Positions 1 through 7,524 are shown, numbered from the stretch's first letter. The stretch: 13,130 nt of DNA from JAZKDW01 sp040387375 (GCA_040387375.1 JAZKDW010000073.1:1-13130); one strand, 5' to 3'. Notes: generated by a model not told the origin, from the letters alone. Translations and numbers: made by a program.

Positions 1-79
1 TGGTTTTGCCATGGTCGACGTGGCCAATCGTGCCCACGTTCACGTGCGGTTTGTTGCGCTCAAATTTACTCTTTGCCAT
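1..79 (-). CDS. tuf: Elongation factor Tu, N-terminal 26 codons (partial)
   Basis: The first 26 residues begin MAKSKFERNKPHVNVGTIGH and continue with VDHGKT. This is the N-terminus of EF-Tu including the start of the G1/P-loop (GHVDHGKT), so the call is unambiguous although the gene leaves the window. EF-Tu is the GTPase that delivers aminoacyl-tRNA to the ribosome. A Shine-Dalgarno GAAGGG lies about 8 nt before the ATG, which supports this start. Three tRNA genes lie directly upstream on the same strand, as in the tRNA-tufB operons of other proteobacteria. The gene is therefore probably co-transcribed with them from the promoter at 535-563, the tRNAs being cut out of the primary transcript. 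Which of the usual two tuf copies this is (tufA or tufB) is inferred from context only. Confidence 0.97.
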   Translation of the reverse strand, partial: MAKSKFERNKPHVNVGTIGHVDHGKT

Positions 80-164
80 TTTATTCGCCCTTCAAAAATA
101 ACGATTTGATGAGAATGTCCAGGCACGCGCCCGACCGTCTTGCTGATAACCGCACACTAAAAAC

Positions 165-239
<75 letters not shown>

Positions 240-288
240 ATACCTGCTGTCCGATGCCCCGATTATTGCGGCACGTCCAACTACAAAC

Positions 289-362
289 TGGAGCGGGTGA
301 AGGGAATCGAACCCTCGTCATAAGCTTGGAAGGCTTCAGCTCTACCATTGAGCTACACCCGC
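289..362 (-). tRNA. tRNA-Gly (anticodon TCC)
   Basis: A 74-nt cloverleaf with encoded CCA. The acceptor GCGGGTG pairs with CACCCGC. The D arm is GCTC/GAGC. The anticodon loop CTTCCAA gives anticodon TCC. The T arm is GAGGG/CCCTT with a G-T wobble at its base. In my fold the outermost anticodon-stem pair (27-43) is a G-A mismatch; the other four pairs are good. It lies between tRNA-Tyr and tRNA-Thr, as glyT does in E. coli. Confidence 0.96.
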
Positions 363-434
363 GAGGGCGACTACCTCAGCCACACAAAATACCCAACTAC
401 AAAATTCATTACCTCTGCTTGCATCCACTTTGAA

Positions 435-520
435 TGGTGGAGGGGGCTGGATTCGAACCAGCGTACTCGTAAGAGGGCAGATTTACAGTCTGCTGCCATT
501 AACCACTCGGCCACCCCTCC
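435..520 (-). tRNA. tRNA-Tyr (anticodon GTA)
   Basis: An 86-nt class II tRNA with a long variable arm and encoded CCA. The acceptor GGAGGGG pairs with CCCCTCC. The anticodon stem CAGAC/ATCTG region carries anticodon GTA, and the T arm is GCTGG/CCAGC around TTCGAAT. It is the first gene of the tRNA-tuf operon and starts about 7 nt after the predicted transcription start. E. coli has an additional threonine tRNA (thrU) at the head of this cluster, which is absent here. Confidence 0.97.
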
Positions 521-534
521 GCAGGGAACCCCAA

Positions 535-563
535 ACTATAGGTGTGTCGACTTCCTTTGTCAA
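535..563 (-). promoter_or_regulatory. Sigma-70 promoter of the tRNA-Tyr/Gly/Thr-tuf operon
   Basis: On the minus strand a perfect -35 TTGACA (558-563) is followed by exactly 17 nt and a -10 TATAGT (535-540). The discriminator after the -10 is TTGGGG, and the tRNA-Tyr 5' end lies 15 nt beyond the -10. A G-rich discriminator is a known hallmark of stringently controlled stable-RNA promoters, so ppGpp/DksA repression is a reasonable inference. The stretch upstream of the -35 (564-595) carries short A and T tracts that could act as an UP element. I did not find a convincing Fis site. Confidence 0.88.
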
Positions 564-680
564 CTGAAAAGTGCTTTCAAAATGCCTTTTTACGCTCGGC
601 TGACTGGAAGAGGCCGGGACCGTTAAGCCGATTGCAATGTTTATGGTGTTTTTCGCCACTGCATGGCTACAGTCAAAAGC

Positions 681-1664
681 TCAAAAGCGCGTTTCCCTCG
701 CCGCACGCAGGAAGTTGTCCAGGATAGGGGTACAGTCCAGCAACTCCACACCTCCTGCATGATGGAATTCGGGATGCCATTGCAAGCCCATCACAAAACG
801 CGCCTTCCGATAGCGGATTGCCTCCACGATATTGTCAGACTCCGATACGGCTTCGATCGTCAGGTCGCGGCCAAGATCCTTCACTGCCTGGTGATGGATT
901 GAATTAACCAGTGGCGCCGGTTGCGATTTGAACAAGGCCGCGAGCGATGACCCCTGAGGAAAAAGAATCCGGTGGCGATGGCTGTCATACAAATCATTCA
1001 CATGCTCCATCGCGGACGGCACATCGGAGGCAATATCCTGGTAAAGCGTGCCGCCGAATGCGACATTGATCAACTGGCAGCCGCGGCACACGCCCAATAC
1101 CGGCTTGCCGGCCTCGATGAATTCATGCAGCAATTCCAGCTCATACATGTCGCGCGCACGGTCCCCGATCCATTCCGGACGAGTGGGGGATTGGGAATAG
1201 CTTTGTGGCGACACATCCGCACCGCCTTGCAGGACAAGACCATCCAGGTGTTTTGCATAATCACGCAGACGGATGTTACTAGGATGCAAAAGGCCATTGG
1301 TATTGACCGTCGGAATCATGAACACCAGCACATCCCGCGACATTACCCACTGTGCGATTGATTCTTCAAGGTACTGGAGATTTTTGCTGCGCAATCCGGT
1401 AGCGCCTGTCTCAGGATGGAAAATGCGCGCCGAGACACCAATTTTCAGGGTCCTTTGCATGATCCGCCGGCTGACTTGCTCGGACAGAGCCTGATAGCGA
1501 GCCGTCAACACCCGCCACGTCAGTGACCAGGGAGTTTCATTGGGCGCGAGATAACGCGGCGCGGCCCCTTCAACCGGATCAGCCGGCGTTTTCTGAGGTG
1601 GCTGGTGGGGAGCAGCCGGGGTTGGCGCAGGGGCGGGCAGATCGAGATCATGGATATCGGACAT
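681..1664 (-). CDS. Class I glutamine amidotransferase-like hydrolase (gamma-glutamyl-gamma-aminobutyrate hydrolase / peptidase C26 family)
   Basis: This 327-aa protein has a class I GATase fold from about residue 72. It shows the oxyanion-loop-like QGGAD (146-150), the nucleophile elbow GVCRGCQ with Cys193, a HHQ motif (257-259), and the QWHPEF motif supplying catalytic His297 and Glu299. These are hallmarks of the PuuD-like C26 family, which cleaves gamma-glutamyl amides, for example gamma-Glu-GABA in putrescine breakdown. No puu genes are adjacent, so the substrate is unknown. Residues 1-70 form an extra segment: Pro/Ala-rich to about residue 45, then an amphipathic stretch. An alternative start at Met69 (1460) would remove it. 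The upstream Shine-Dalgarno of the long form is weak (GATCCT). The gene is monocistronic and is preceded by the structured repeat at 1680-1754. No terminator is obvious before the tRNA promoter. Confidence 0.9.
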   Translation of the reverse strand: MSDIHDLDLPAPAPTPAAPHQPPQKTPADPVEGAAPRYLAPNETPWSLTWRVLTARYQALSEQVSRRIMQRTLKIGVSARIFHPETGATGLRSKNLQYLEESIAQWVMSRDVLVFMIPTVNTNGLLHPSNIRLRDYAKHLDGLVLQGGADVSPQSYSQSPTRPEWIGDRARDMYELELLHEFIEAGKPVLGVCRGCQLINVAFGGTLYQDIASDVPSAMEHVNDLYDSHRHRILFPQGSSLAALFKSQPAPLVNSIHHQAVKDLGRDLTIEAVSESDNIVEAIRYRKARFVMGLQWHPEFHHAGGVELLDCTPILDNFLRAARETRF

Positions 1665-1679
1665 AGGATCGCTTATAAC

Positions 1680-1754
1680 AGCCAGGCGTTGGCATCACAC
1701 CGCCGCCACCGCTGCGGTGTCAGCATGCCGGGAAGCGCGTAGCAACGCCTGGCT
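1680..1754 (-). promoter_or_regulatory. Nested inverted repeat (possible structured 5' leader of the amidotransferase gene)
   Basis: A perfect 12-bp inverted repeat, AGCCAGGCGTTG at 1680-1691 and CAACGCCTGGCT at 1743-1754, encloses a second hairpin with arms GGCAT (1691-1695)/ATGCC (1725-1729) and ACACCG (1697-1702)/CGGTGT (1715-1720). The outer base ends 15 nt before the start codon of the minus-strand gene at 1664. If transcribed in that direction it would form a stable multi-tier stem close to the ribosome binding site. No T-run follows on either strand, so it is not a standard terminator. A regulatory role is inference. Confidence 0.5.
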
Positions 1755-2054
1755 TGAAAAAATGTCGGCTGGAATGGTCATATTTTTCACCGGCAAGTCC
1801 ATTACGGACAATAGCAAGTTTGTCACTGCACTGTAAAATCTGACCTGGGGCCGACGCGGATAATGGAATGGCAGCCGGGTTCCGGATTAAATTGTTGAAC
1901 ATTATCATCTGGAACATGCTGCTTTCTTCTGTACGACAAGCTTTGCGACAAACAATTTCCTTGAAACTTAAAAATTGCACTTCGGATGCCATCAAGGCGC
2001 CTGCAACGGATGCGAAGCTGATTTCATGAAAGTCATGTCCTCCCGGGAAAACAC
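1755..2054. other. Intergenic region between the divergent amidotransferase and kefF genes
   Basis: No convincing gene lies here; the open frame on the minus strand (1720-1995) has no recognisable protein features and no good ribosome binding site. A weak minus-strand promoter candidate is TTTACA (1832-1837), 18 nt, TATTGT (1808-1813). It would give the amidotransferase a leader of about 135 nt that includes the inverted repeat at 1680-1754. For kefF I see no promoter with both hexamers acceptable; the AT-rich stretch around 1885-1910 is the likeliest place. Confidence 0.3.
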
Positions 2055-2675
2055 ATGAACACCCTGCCGCGCATCCTTATCCTGTATGCACACTCCGCCC
2101 CCCATCGTTCTCGTGTGAATCGCCTGCTGGTCGACGCCGCGTCAGCAATGACGAATATACGTGTGCATGACCTGTACGAAACCTATCCTGATTTCGACAT
2201 TGACATCCAGCATGAACAAATGTTGTTGACTGAAGCCGATCTTGTGGTGTTTCAACATCCGATCCAGTGGTATAGCATGCCCGCACTGTTAAAGGAATGG
2301 GTCGACGTGGTGCTGGAGCAAGGCTGGGCCTATGGACAGGACGGCAATGCACTCCGGGACAAGGATTTCTGGCTGGTGGCAACCACCGGCGGGCCGCAAG
2401 AGTCGTATCAGGAGAGCGGATATCACCGGTACCCGTTTTCCGCCTTCCTGCCGCCAATCCGGCAAACCATCGAGCTGTGTGGCATGCGCTGGCTGCCGCC
2501 CCATATTCTGCACGGTGCTCATCAAGCCGATGACGATGTGATCGCCGCCCATGTCGACCGCTATCGTGAGAGGCTTGCCACCTATCCGCACTGGCCGGAG
2601 CTGATCTCGTCCCGGCAAAGCGGGAGCGGCGGCGGACCGCCGGCCCAGCCAGCAGACTGGAAGCAGCATGGATAA
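2055..2675 (+). CDS. kefF: KefF, flavodoxin-like NAD(P)H:quinone oxidoreductase, activator of KefC
   Basis: This 206-aa protein has a flavodoxin-like fold of the NQO1/MdaB family (Flavodoxin_2). It matches E. coli KefF closely over its length: the phosphate-binding start ILILYAHSAPHRSRVN (7-22), LYETYPDFDIDI, the FMN-contacting FQHPIQWYSMPALLKEW, GWAYG, and the TTGG loop. KefF is the cytoplasmic ancillary subunit needed for full activity of the KefC efflux system and also reduces quinones, linking potassium efflux to electrophile stress. The gene overlaps kefC by 8 nt, so the two are translationally coupled. The protein is longer than E. coli KefF (176 aa). Most of the excess is a low-complexity Gly/Pro/Ser tail from about residue 185, encoded by GC-rich hairpin-forming DNA. 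The start ATG has only a modest Shine-Dalgarno (GGGAA). Confidence 0.93.
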   Translation: MNTLPRILILYAHSAPHRSRVNRLLVDAASAMTNIRVHDLYETYPDFDIDIQHEQMLLTEADLVVFQHPIQWYSMPALLKEWVDVVLEQGWAYGQDGNALRDKDFWLVATTGGPQESYQESGYHRYPFSAFLPPIRQTIELCGMRWLPPHILHGAHQADDDVIAAHVDRYRERLATYPHWPELISSRQSGSGGGPPAQPADWKQHG

Positions 2676-4470
2676 TAATTTATTACTGAACGCGCTGGTG
2701 TATTTGCTGGCTGCGGTGATCGCGGTGCCCATCGCCAGACGCCTGGGCCTGGGCGCGGTGCTGGGTTACCTGATCGCAGGCATCGCGATCGGTCCCTGGG
2801 GCCTGGGTGTCATCAGCGGCGTTGAAGACATACTGCATTTTTCCGAATTCGGTGTGGTGCTGCTGCTGTTTCTGATCGGGCTGGAACTCGACCCCAAGCG
2901 CCTCTGGTCCATGCGCCGCCCTATTTTCGGCTGGGGTGGCGCGCAGGTTGGCCTGGTGACCGCAGCGCTGTTCGCCGCCGCCCTGCTCTTCGGCGTCGAC
3001 TGGAAAGCGGCATTGATCGCCGCACTCGGCTTGTCGCTGTCATCCACCGCGGTCGCACTGGCGACCTTGAGTGAAAGAAACCTGATGGCCACGCCGGTCG
3101 GCTCCGCAGGTTTTGCCATCCTGCTGTTCCAGGATATGGCGGCGATTCCGATGATCGCACTGGTGCCCCTGCTCGGCATGACAGTCACGCCAGGCGAAAG
3201 CGACGCCTGGTTTCGTGCGCTCCAGGTGGTTGGTGTCGTCGCGGCATTGATTATTGCCGGCCGCTATCTGATCCGACCGGTGCTGCGCATTATCGCCAAG
3301 ACCGAAATGCGCGAGATCTTTACCGCGTTTGCCCTCCTGCTGGTCATTGCCATCGGTTTGCTGATGCAGCAGGTTGGCATGTCCATGGCATTGGGCACGT
3401 TCCTGGCCGGTGTCTTGCTGGCCGATTCGGAATACCGGCATGCCCTGGAAACTGACCTGGAGCCGTTCAAGGGTTTGCTGCTCGGGCTCTTTTTCATAGC
3501 GGTCGGCATGTCGATCGATTTCGGCGTATTGCTGACACGGCCTTTGCTGATCCTCGGCATACTCGCTATTTTCCTGGGGATCAAGATCGGCGTGCTGTAT
3601 GCATTAAGCAAACGCTTCGGCATCCCCCGCAGCCAGCAAGCCCTGTTTGCTTTCCTGTTATCGCAAGGCGGCGAGTTTGCATTCGTGGTGTTCGGCGCCG
3701 CGGCTGCCGCGCGGGTCTTCACACCGGAGACCTCTTCCATCCTGGTAGTCGTTGTGGCGTTATCGATGATGACAACGCCTGTTTTCCTGATCTTGTACGA
3801 CAAGGTCATCGAACCCTATTTCAGATCTGTGAAAAAGCGGCCGGACGATACCATCGAGGCTCAGGAGGATCATGTGATCATCGCCGGCTTCGGCCGCTTC
3901 GGCCAGGTCGTCGGACGTCTGCTGCATGCCAACCGCATCAAACTGACCGTGCTGGATCATGATCCGGACCAGATCGACCTGCTGCGCAAGTTCGGTTTCG
4001 AGGTGTTTTACGGTGATGCGACCCGCGTCGACCTGATGCACGCCGCCGGTGCGGCAAACGCGCGCGCGCTGGTGGTGGCGATTGACGACATCGACGACAG
4101 CCTCGCATTGGTCGACGCCGTCAGGCGCGAATTTCCCAAGCTGACGATCCTCGCGCGTGCGCGCAATGTCAGCCATTATTACGACCTGATGGACCGCGGT
4201 GTGACCATCATAGAACGCGAGACCTTTGAATCAGCGCTGTATCTGGGACGTCAGGTATTGCACAATCTCGGCTACGGCGCCTATCAGGCGCGCCAGGCTG
4301 CGATGAAATTCCGCACCCATAATATCAAGTCGCTGCATGCCGTTTATCCTTACTACAAGGATCAGCAGCAATTTGTCTCGATGGCCAAGCAGGCACGTGA
4401 TGAGCTCGAAGAAATGTTCGCACGCGATGCCGAAGCCGCGAAGACCGAACGTCAGAACGGATGGGATTAA
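2668..4470 (+). CDS. kefC: KefC, glutathione-regulated potassium/proton antiporter (CPA2 family)
   Basis: This 600-aa protein has the expected two-part architecture. Residues 1-380 are a CPA2 Na/H-exchanger-type membrane domain of about 12 helices, including FQDMAAIP (154-161) and the Kef signature HALETDLEPFKGLLLG (258-273). Residues 400-520 are a cytosolic KTN/RCK domain starting VIIAGFGRFGQ, with nucleotide-binding GxGxxG at 407-412 and the acidic residue at the end of strand 2 (Asp430). Arg417, Arg517 and Asn552 align with residues I recall as glutathione-contacting in E. coli KefC. The system is held shut by glutathione and opened by glutathione S-conjugates. Efflux of potassium with proton entry acidifies the cytoplasm and protects against electrophiles. 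A GGAAG ribosome binding site lies inside the kefF 3' end. The C-terminus stops near the E. coli HGW motif (here NGW), so the long hydrophilic E. coli tail is absent. Confidence 0.95.
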   Translation: MDNNLLLNALVYLLAAVIAVPIARRLGLGAVLGYLIAGIAIGPWGLGVISGVEDILHFSEFGVVLLLFLIGLELDPKRLWSMRRPIFGWGGAQVGLVTAALFAAALLFGVDWKAALIAALGLSLSSTAVALATLSERNLMATPVGSAGFAILLFQDMAAIPMIALVPLLGMTVTPGESDAWFRALQVVGVVAALIIAGRYLIRPVLRIIAKTEMREIFTAFALLLVIAIGLLMQQVGMSMALGTFLAGVLLADSEYRHALETDLEPFKGLLLGLFFIAVGMSIDFGVLLTRPLLILGILAIFLGIKIGVLYALSKRFGIPRSQQALFAFLLSQGGEFAFVVFGAAAAARVFTPETSSILVVVVALSMMTTPVFLILYDKVIEPYFRSVKKRPDDTIEAQEDHVIIAGFGRFGQVVGRLLHANRIKLTVLDHDPDQIDLLRKFGFEVFYGDATRVDLMHAAGAANARALVVAIDDIDDSLALVDAVRREFPKLTILARARNVSHYYDLMDRGVTIIERETFESALYLGRQVLHNLGYGAYQARQAAMKFRTHNIKSLHAVYPYYKDQQQFVSMAKQARDELEEMFARDAEAAKTERQNGWD

Positions 4471-4527
4471 AACCACGCCGCCCCAGTATTGCTCCTGCTT
4501 TACTCCTCAGCAGCAACCATTTCTCTA

Positions 4528-4543
4528 TGTACGCAAGCGTACA
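4528..4543. promoter_or_regulatory. Operator-like palindrome downstream of kefC
   Basis: TGTACGC and GCGTACA form perfect 7-nt arms around a central AA, a 16-bp dyad typical of a dimeric repressor site. It lies 58 nt after the kefC stop and 152 nt before the start of the next gene (4695). No T-run follows, so it is not a terminator. The cognate regulator cannot be named from this window. Confidence 0.35.
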
Positions 4544-4645
4544 GACCCGATCTTGCGCAACACACACAATGTAGTCATGCAACTCTGGTGACAGGGGTCG
4601 TTCGCATGCAGGCGGGTGCATCGAAGCCGGGTGTCCATGCTAGCG

Positions 4646-4668
4646 GCGTTTGTTAAAACGCTTTGTTT
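4646..4668 (+). terminator. Weak hairpin plus T-rich tail between kefC and the Ig-like gene
   Basis: GCGTTT, loop GTTA, AAACGC, followed by TTTGTTT. The stem is only 6 bp and AT-rich at the top. It could terminate kefFC transcription, or belong to the leader of the gene starting at 4695. The remaining bases of the 224-nt gap hold no gene that I can support and no clear promoter. Confidence 0.35.
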
Positions 4669-4694
4669 ACCCAGGCAATAAAAAAGGAAATTTC

Positions 4695-6035
4695 ATGAAC
4701 ATTCGCAAAGTTGTATTTTCATTTTCGCTGTTGTTATCGGGCGTTGGCGCGATCGCAACCATCTCGCCAGCCGCCTATGCGCAAAGAGCGGCGGCTCGTC
4801 CTCAAATCGACAGCTTTTCCGTCGAGCCCTCAACCCAGCTGACGCCGGGCACTGACTTGACCTTTACGGTCGAAGGCACGCCGCGCGGCAAAGCCAGTGT
4901 TCGCATCACCGGCATCAACCGCAACATTCCATTAAAAGAAGTCGAAAGCGGCGTGTATGAAGGCGACTATACGATTTCCCGTAAAGACCGCATCAACCCC
5001 CGCACCAACATGCGCGCCACCCTGACCGTGCGCGGCAAGGCGACGGCGCTCAGCCAGCGTATCAGCAACGGCCCTGACGTTGCTGCGCCTGCAGCCGCGC
5101 CAGTGGCCGTGCCTGCCGCTCCGCCGGTTGCAGCGTTGGCAATCCAGCGTTTTGCGGTGACGCCAATCAGCAAGATCGAGCCGGGCGCCGATCTGAAATT
5201 TACCGTATTCGGCACACCGGGCGCCAAGGCCAGCTTTACCATCGACGGCATCACGGCGAACGTACCGATGCAAGAAGTGAGAAGCGGCCAGTACGAAGGC
5301 AGCTATACCATTCGCCGCCTGGATCACTTCCCGTCGAACCTGAATATCACCGCCGCTCTCGAAGCCAATAATCAGGTGATGCGCTCGCGCCTGACGCAAG
5401 CACTGGTGACGGATGCCCGTCCTCCGGTCTTGAAGAACCTGTCGCCGCGTAATGGCGAAACGGTTAGCGGTGATCAGATCCTGGTCTCCGCTACGTTCGA
5501 CGATGCCGGCGGCGTGGGTGTCGATCCTAAAACAGTGCGCATCATGATTGACGGCGTCGATGCCACCAGAAGGGCAACGATCACACCGCAGTTCTTTACC
5601 TATCGCGGCGACCTGCGCCCAGGCTCGCATCAGGTCGAAGTGACCGCGCGTGATATCTCCGGCAACGCCGTGCGCCAGTCGTGGAGTTTTGTCTACGCGG
5701 CACAGGCTGCCCCGGTCGCCACTGTATTGCCACTGCGCGTTGTCAGTCACGCAAATAATGCGATGGTCGACAAGGGCACGATTGAAGTACGCGGCCGTAC
5801 CGCGCCAGATACAAAAATCGATGTGCAGGTACAGGCAATTGCGCAGATCGCCGGCTTTTTCGGCCTGAATCAGCAAATCTATAATCAATCGCTGCGCTCG
5901 GATGGCAACGGCAACTTTGTGTTCAGCTTCCAGCCACAGATTCCGGTGCCCGGCACACGTTATGAAATCACGATGAATGCGTCGAAAGCCGACTTGACCA
6001 AAGAAATGCGGCTGGTACTGTTCCAGCAACAATAA
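4695..6035 (+). CDS. Secreted protein with tandem Ig-like modules, function unknown
   Basis: With the ATG at 4695 the product is 446 aa. A Shine-Dalgarno AAGGAAA lies about 5 nt before this ATG; the frame is open further upstream from a TTG, but that start has no support. Residues 1-29 form a Sec signal peptide: basic MNIRK, a hydrophobic core, and AYA before Gln30. The mature part has two duplicated modules at about 37-126 and 149-240, sharing GTP..KAS and SG.YEG.YTI; 34 of 63 residues match by hand alignment. An Ala/Pro/Val-rich linker (129-148) separates them. A third beta-rich module follows at 243-335 (SPRNGE, IDGVDAT, DISGN), then a fourth at about 346-446. This resembles bacterial Ig-like periplasmic or surface proteins; no catalytic motif is visible. 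It is monocistronic and ends at the strong terminator at 6056-6091. Confidence 0.8.
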   Translation: MNIRKVVFSFSLLLSGVGAIATISPAAYAQRAAARPQIDSFSVEPSTQLTPGTDLTFTVEGTPRGKASVRITGINRNIPLKEVESGVYEGDYTISRKDRINPRTNMRATLTVRGKATALSQRISNGPDVAAPAAAPVAVPAAPPVAALAIQRFAVTPISKIEPGADLKFTVFGTPGAKASFTIDGITANVPMQEVRSGQYEGSYTIRRLDHFPSNLNITAALEANNQVMRSRLTQALVTDARPPVLKNLSPRNGETVSGDQILVSATFDDAGGVGVDPKTVRIMIDGVDATRRATITPQFFTYRGDLRPGSHQVEVTARDISGNAVRQSWSFVYAAQAAPVATVLPLRVVSHANNAMVDKGTIEVRGRTAPDTKIDVQVQAIAQIAGFFGLNQQIYNQSLRSDGNGNFVFSFQPQIPVPGTRYEITMNASKADLTKEMRLVLFQQQ

Positions 6036-6055
6036 CCTTCTCTCCAGAAGCTTCC

Positions 6056-6091
6056 GGCTCCGCTATCCTGGATAGCGGAGCCGTTTTTTTG
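6056..6091 (+). terminator. Rho-independent terminator of the Ig-like gene
   Basis: CGGCTCCGCTAT (6056-6067) pairs perfectly with ATAGCGGAGCCG (6073-6084) across a short CCTGG loop, followed by seven T (6085-6091). It starts 21 nt after the stop codon at 6035. On the opposite strand the hairpin lies just beyond the MFS stop at 6100 but lacks a T-run there, so it would be a poor terminator in that direction. Confidence 0.95.
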
Positions 6092-6099
6092 CTCTCTTC

Positions 6100-7524
6100 T
6101 CATTCAGGCTTGCTCCGCATCCGCCAGGCAGCCACGATCGCAGTGGCGCAAATCACCGCCACGAATAAAAAGGTTTCATTAAATGCCCGCAGGCGATCCG
6201 CCAGGTGGGTTTCCTGACCCGCCACGAGACCGGTCTGGTGCACCGCCAGTCGCCATTCCAGCACGATCCCGACCAGACTGACGCCGATCGCACCACCGAG
6301 CTGGCGCAGAAAACTGATGGTGCTGGAACCCTGTGCGATCAGGCTGACATCGAGGCCGCGCATCGCGCCCAGGCTTAGTGCTGGCATCACAAAACCAAGG
6401 CCAATGCGGCCGATGATCGCCCATACCGCCAGGGTGAAAAAGCCGGTGTCGCTGGCGCCTACCGCCGTTAATGCAAAGGATACCGCCAGCAGCGCGAGGC
6501 CAAGCGCTACCAGCACATTCGGCGCAAACCGGTCTGCCAGCCGGCCGGCGACCGGAATGACGATGGCCAGCACGATCCCGGCCGGCAACAGGACCAGGCC
6601 GGCGCTGGAGGGCGCATAATTCAATCCCATTTGCATATAAACGGGAAACAGATAGGTCGACCCGAACAGTGCCATGCCATAAATGAAGGCGACGACGCCG
6701 CCCATGGAAAACTGACGATAGGCAAAGACCTTCATGTTCATCAGAGGATTCCGGGCCCGCAACTGGTAAACGACAAAGGCGACCAGACACGCCAGCCCCA
6801 GGACCAGCAATCCGGCGGCCAGCGGCAGATTGTCATGCAGATGCACCATGCCGTTCAGGATGCTGACCGTACAAACGCCCACCAGCAGCAAGCCTTTCCA
6901 GTCAAGTGGCTGGGCGCCGCCTATCGGTTGGGCCTTCAAGGGCAAAAATCGCCGCGTCAATTCGAGCGCAAGCAGGCAAAAAGGCACCACCACAAAAAAA
7001 ATCGACGGCCACCCAAAGTGCTCAACCAGAAAACCGCCGACGCTCGGGCCCATCGCCGGCGCCAGCACAACGCCGAATCCGAACAGCCCCATTGCCCTGC
7101 CCTGCTCTCTGGGCTCGAACGAGCGCATGATGATGATCGCCGGAATCGGCTGCAGGATCCCGGAAGCCAGGCCTTCCGCGACCCGCATCGAGAGCAGCAT
7201 CGGGTAATTGACGCTGAATCCGCCGATGACACCGCCGGCCATCAACAATAATATCGTGGCGATATAGGTGCGGCGCAAACCGTAGCGCCCCAGCAGCCAG
7301 GGAGTGGTCAGCATCGACATCGTCATCGCCAGCATGAAGGCGGCCGAAACCCATTGTGCACGCTCCTGGCCGAGTGCGAAATGCCGGCTCAGATCGGGTA
7401 CGGCGACATTGACGATGGTTGATGACAGGATCGATGCCACGGTGCCGATCATCACCGTCAGCAGCAGCAGCCACTTGTAGCGCTCGCCATGATGCGCGCG
7501 CAATTCTTCTATCGTCTGTGCCAT
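6100..7524 (-). CDS. MFS multidrug efflux transporter, DHA2 (EmrB/QacA-like) family
   Basis: This 474-aa polytopic protein is consistent with the 14-helix DHA2 drug:H+ antiporters. The short cytoplasmic N-terminus leads into helix 1 at about 17. SSTIVNVAVPDL (34-45) is the motif D1 region. GRYGLRR (79-85) is the loop 2-3 motif A. Motif C appears as LAPAMGPSVGGFL (154-166), diagnostic of antiporters. GRLADRF occurs again in the second half, and FLRQLGGAIGVSL near the C-terminus is typical of EmrB-like proteins. It probably exports toxic or amphipathic compounds across the inner membrane using the proton gradient. No membrane-fusion partner (EmrA) or dedicated regulator lies next to it, so substrate and specificity are unknown. 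The ATG has no recognisable Shine-Dalgarno. It is the last gene of the minus-strand run starting at 9360. Confidence 0.92.
   Translation of the reverse strand: MAQTIEELRAHHGERYKWLLLLTVMIGTVASILSSTIVNVAVPDLSRHFALGQERAQWVSAAFMLAMTMSMLTTPWLLGRYGLRRTYIATILLLMAGGVIGGFSVNYPMLLSMRVAEGLASGILQPIPAIIIMRSFEPREQGRAMGLFGFGVVLAPAMGPSVGGFLVEHFGWPSIFFVVVPFCLLALELTRRFLPLKAQPIGGAQPLDWKGLLLVGVCTVSILNGMVHLHDNLPLAAGLLVLGLACLVAFVVYQLRARNPLMNMKVFAYRQFSMGGVVAFIYGMALFGSTYLFPVYMQMGLNYAPSSAGLVLLPAGIVLAIVIPVAGRLADRFAPNVLVALGLALLAVSFALTAVGASDTGFFTLAVWAIIGRIGLGFVMPALSLGAMRGLDVSLIAQGSSTISFLRQLGGAIGVSLVGIVLEWRLAVHQTGLVAGQETHLADRLRAFNETFLFVAVICATAIVAAWRMRSKPE

Noticed and set aside
600..680. Terminator after the amidotransferase gene
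   Set aside because: Only a 5-bp stem with a very long loop could be drawn, which is no better than chance.
1680..1754. Inverted repeat before the amidotransferase gene as an intrinsic terminator
   Set aside because: No T-run follows the stem on either strand and no gene ends just before it.
1720..1995. Minus-strand open frame of 91 codons between the amidotransferase gene and kefF
   Set aside because: No recognisable domain, poor composition for a protein, overlaps the inverted repeat, and no ribosome binding site.
4650..4694. Extended start (TTG) for the Ig-like gene
   Set aside because: It places 15 extra residues before a normal signal peptide and has no ribosome binding site, whereas the ATG at 4695 has AAGGAAA.
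4932..6032. Long minus-strand open frame (366 codons) opposite the Ig-like gene
   Set aside because: It mirrors the plus-strand gene, which has a signal peptide, repeats, a ribosome binding site and a terminator; the minus frame has none of these.
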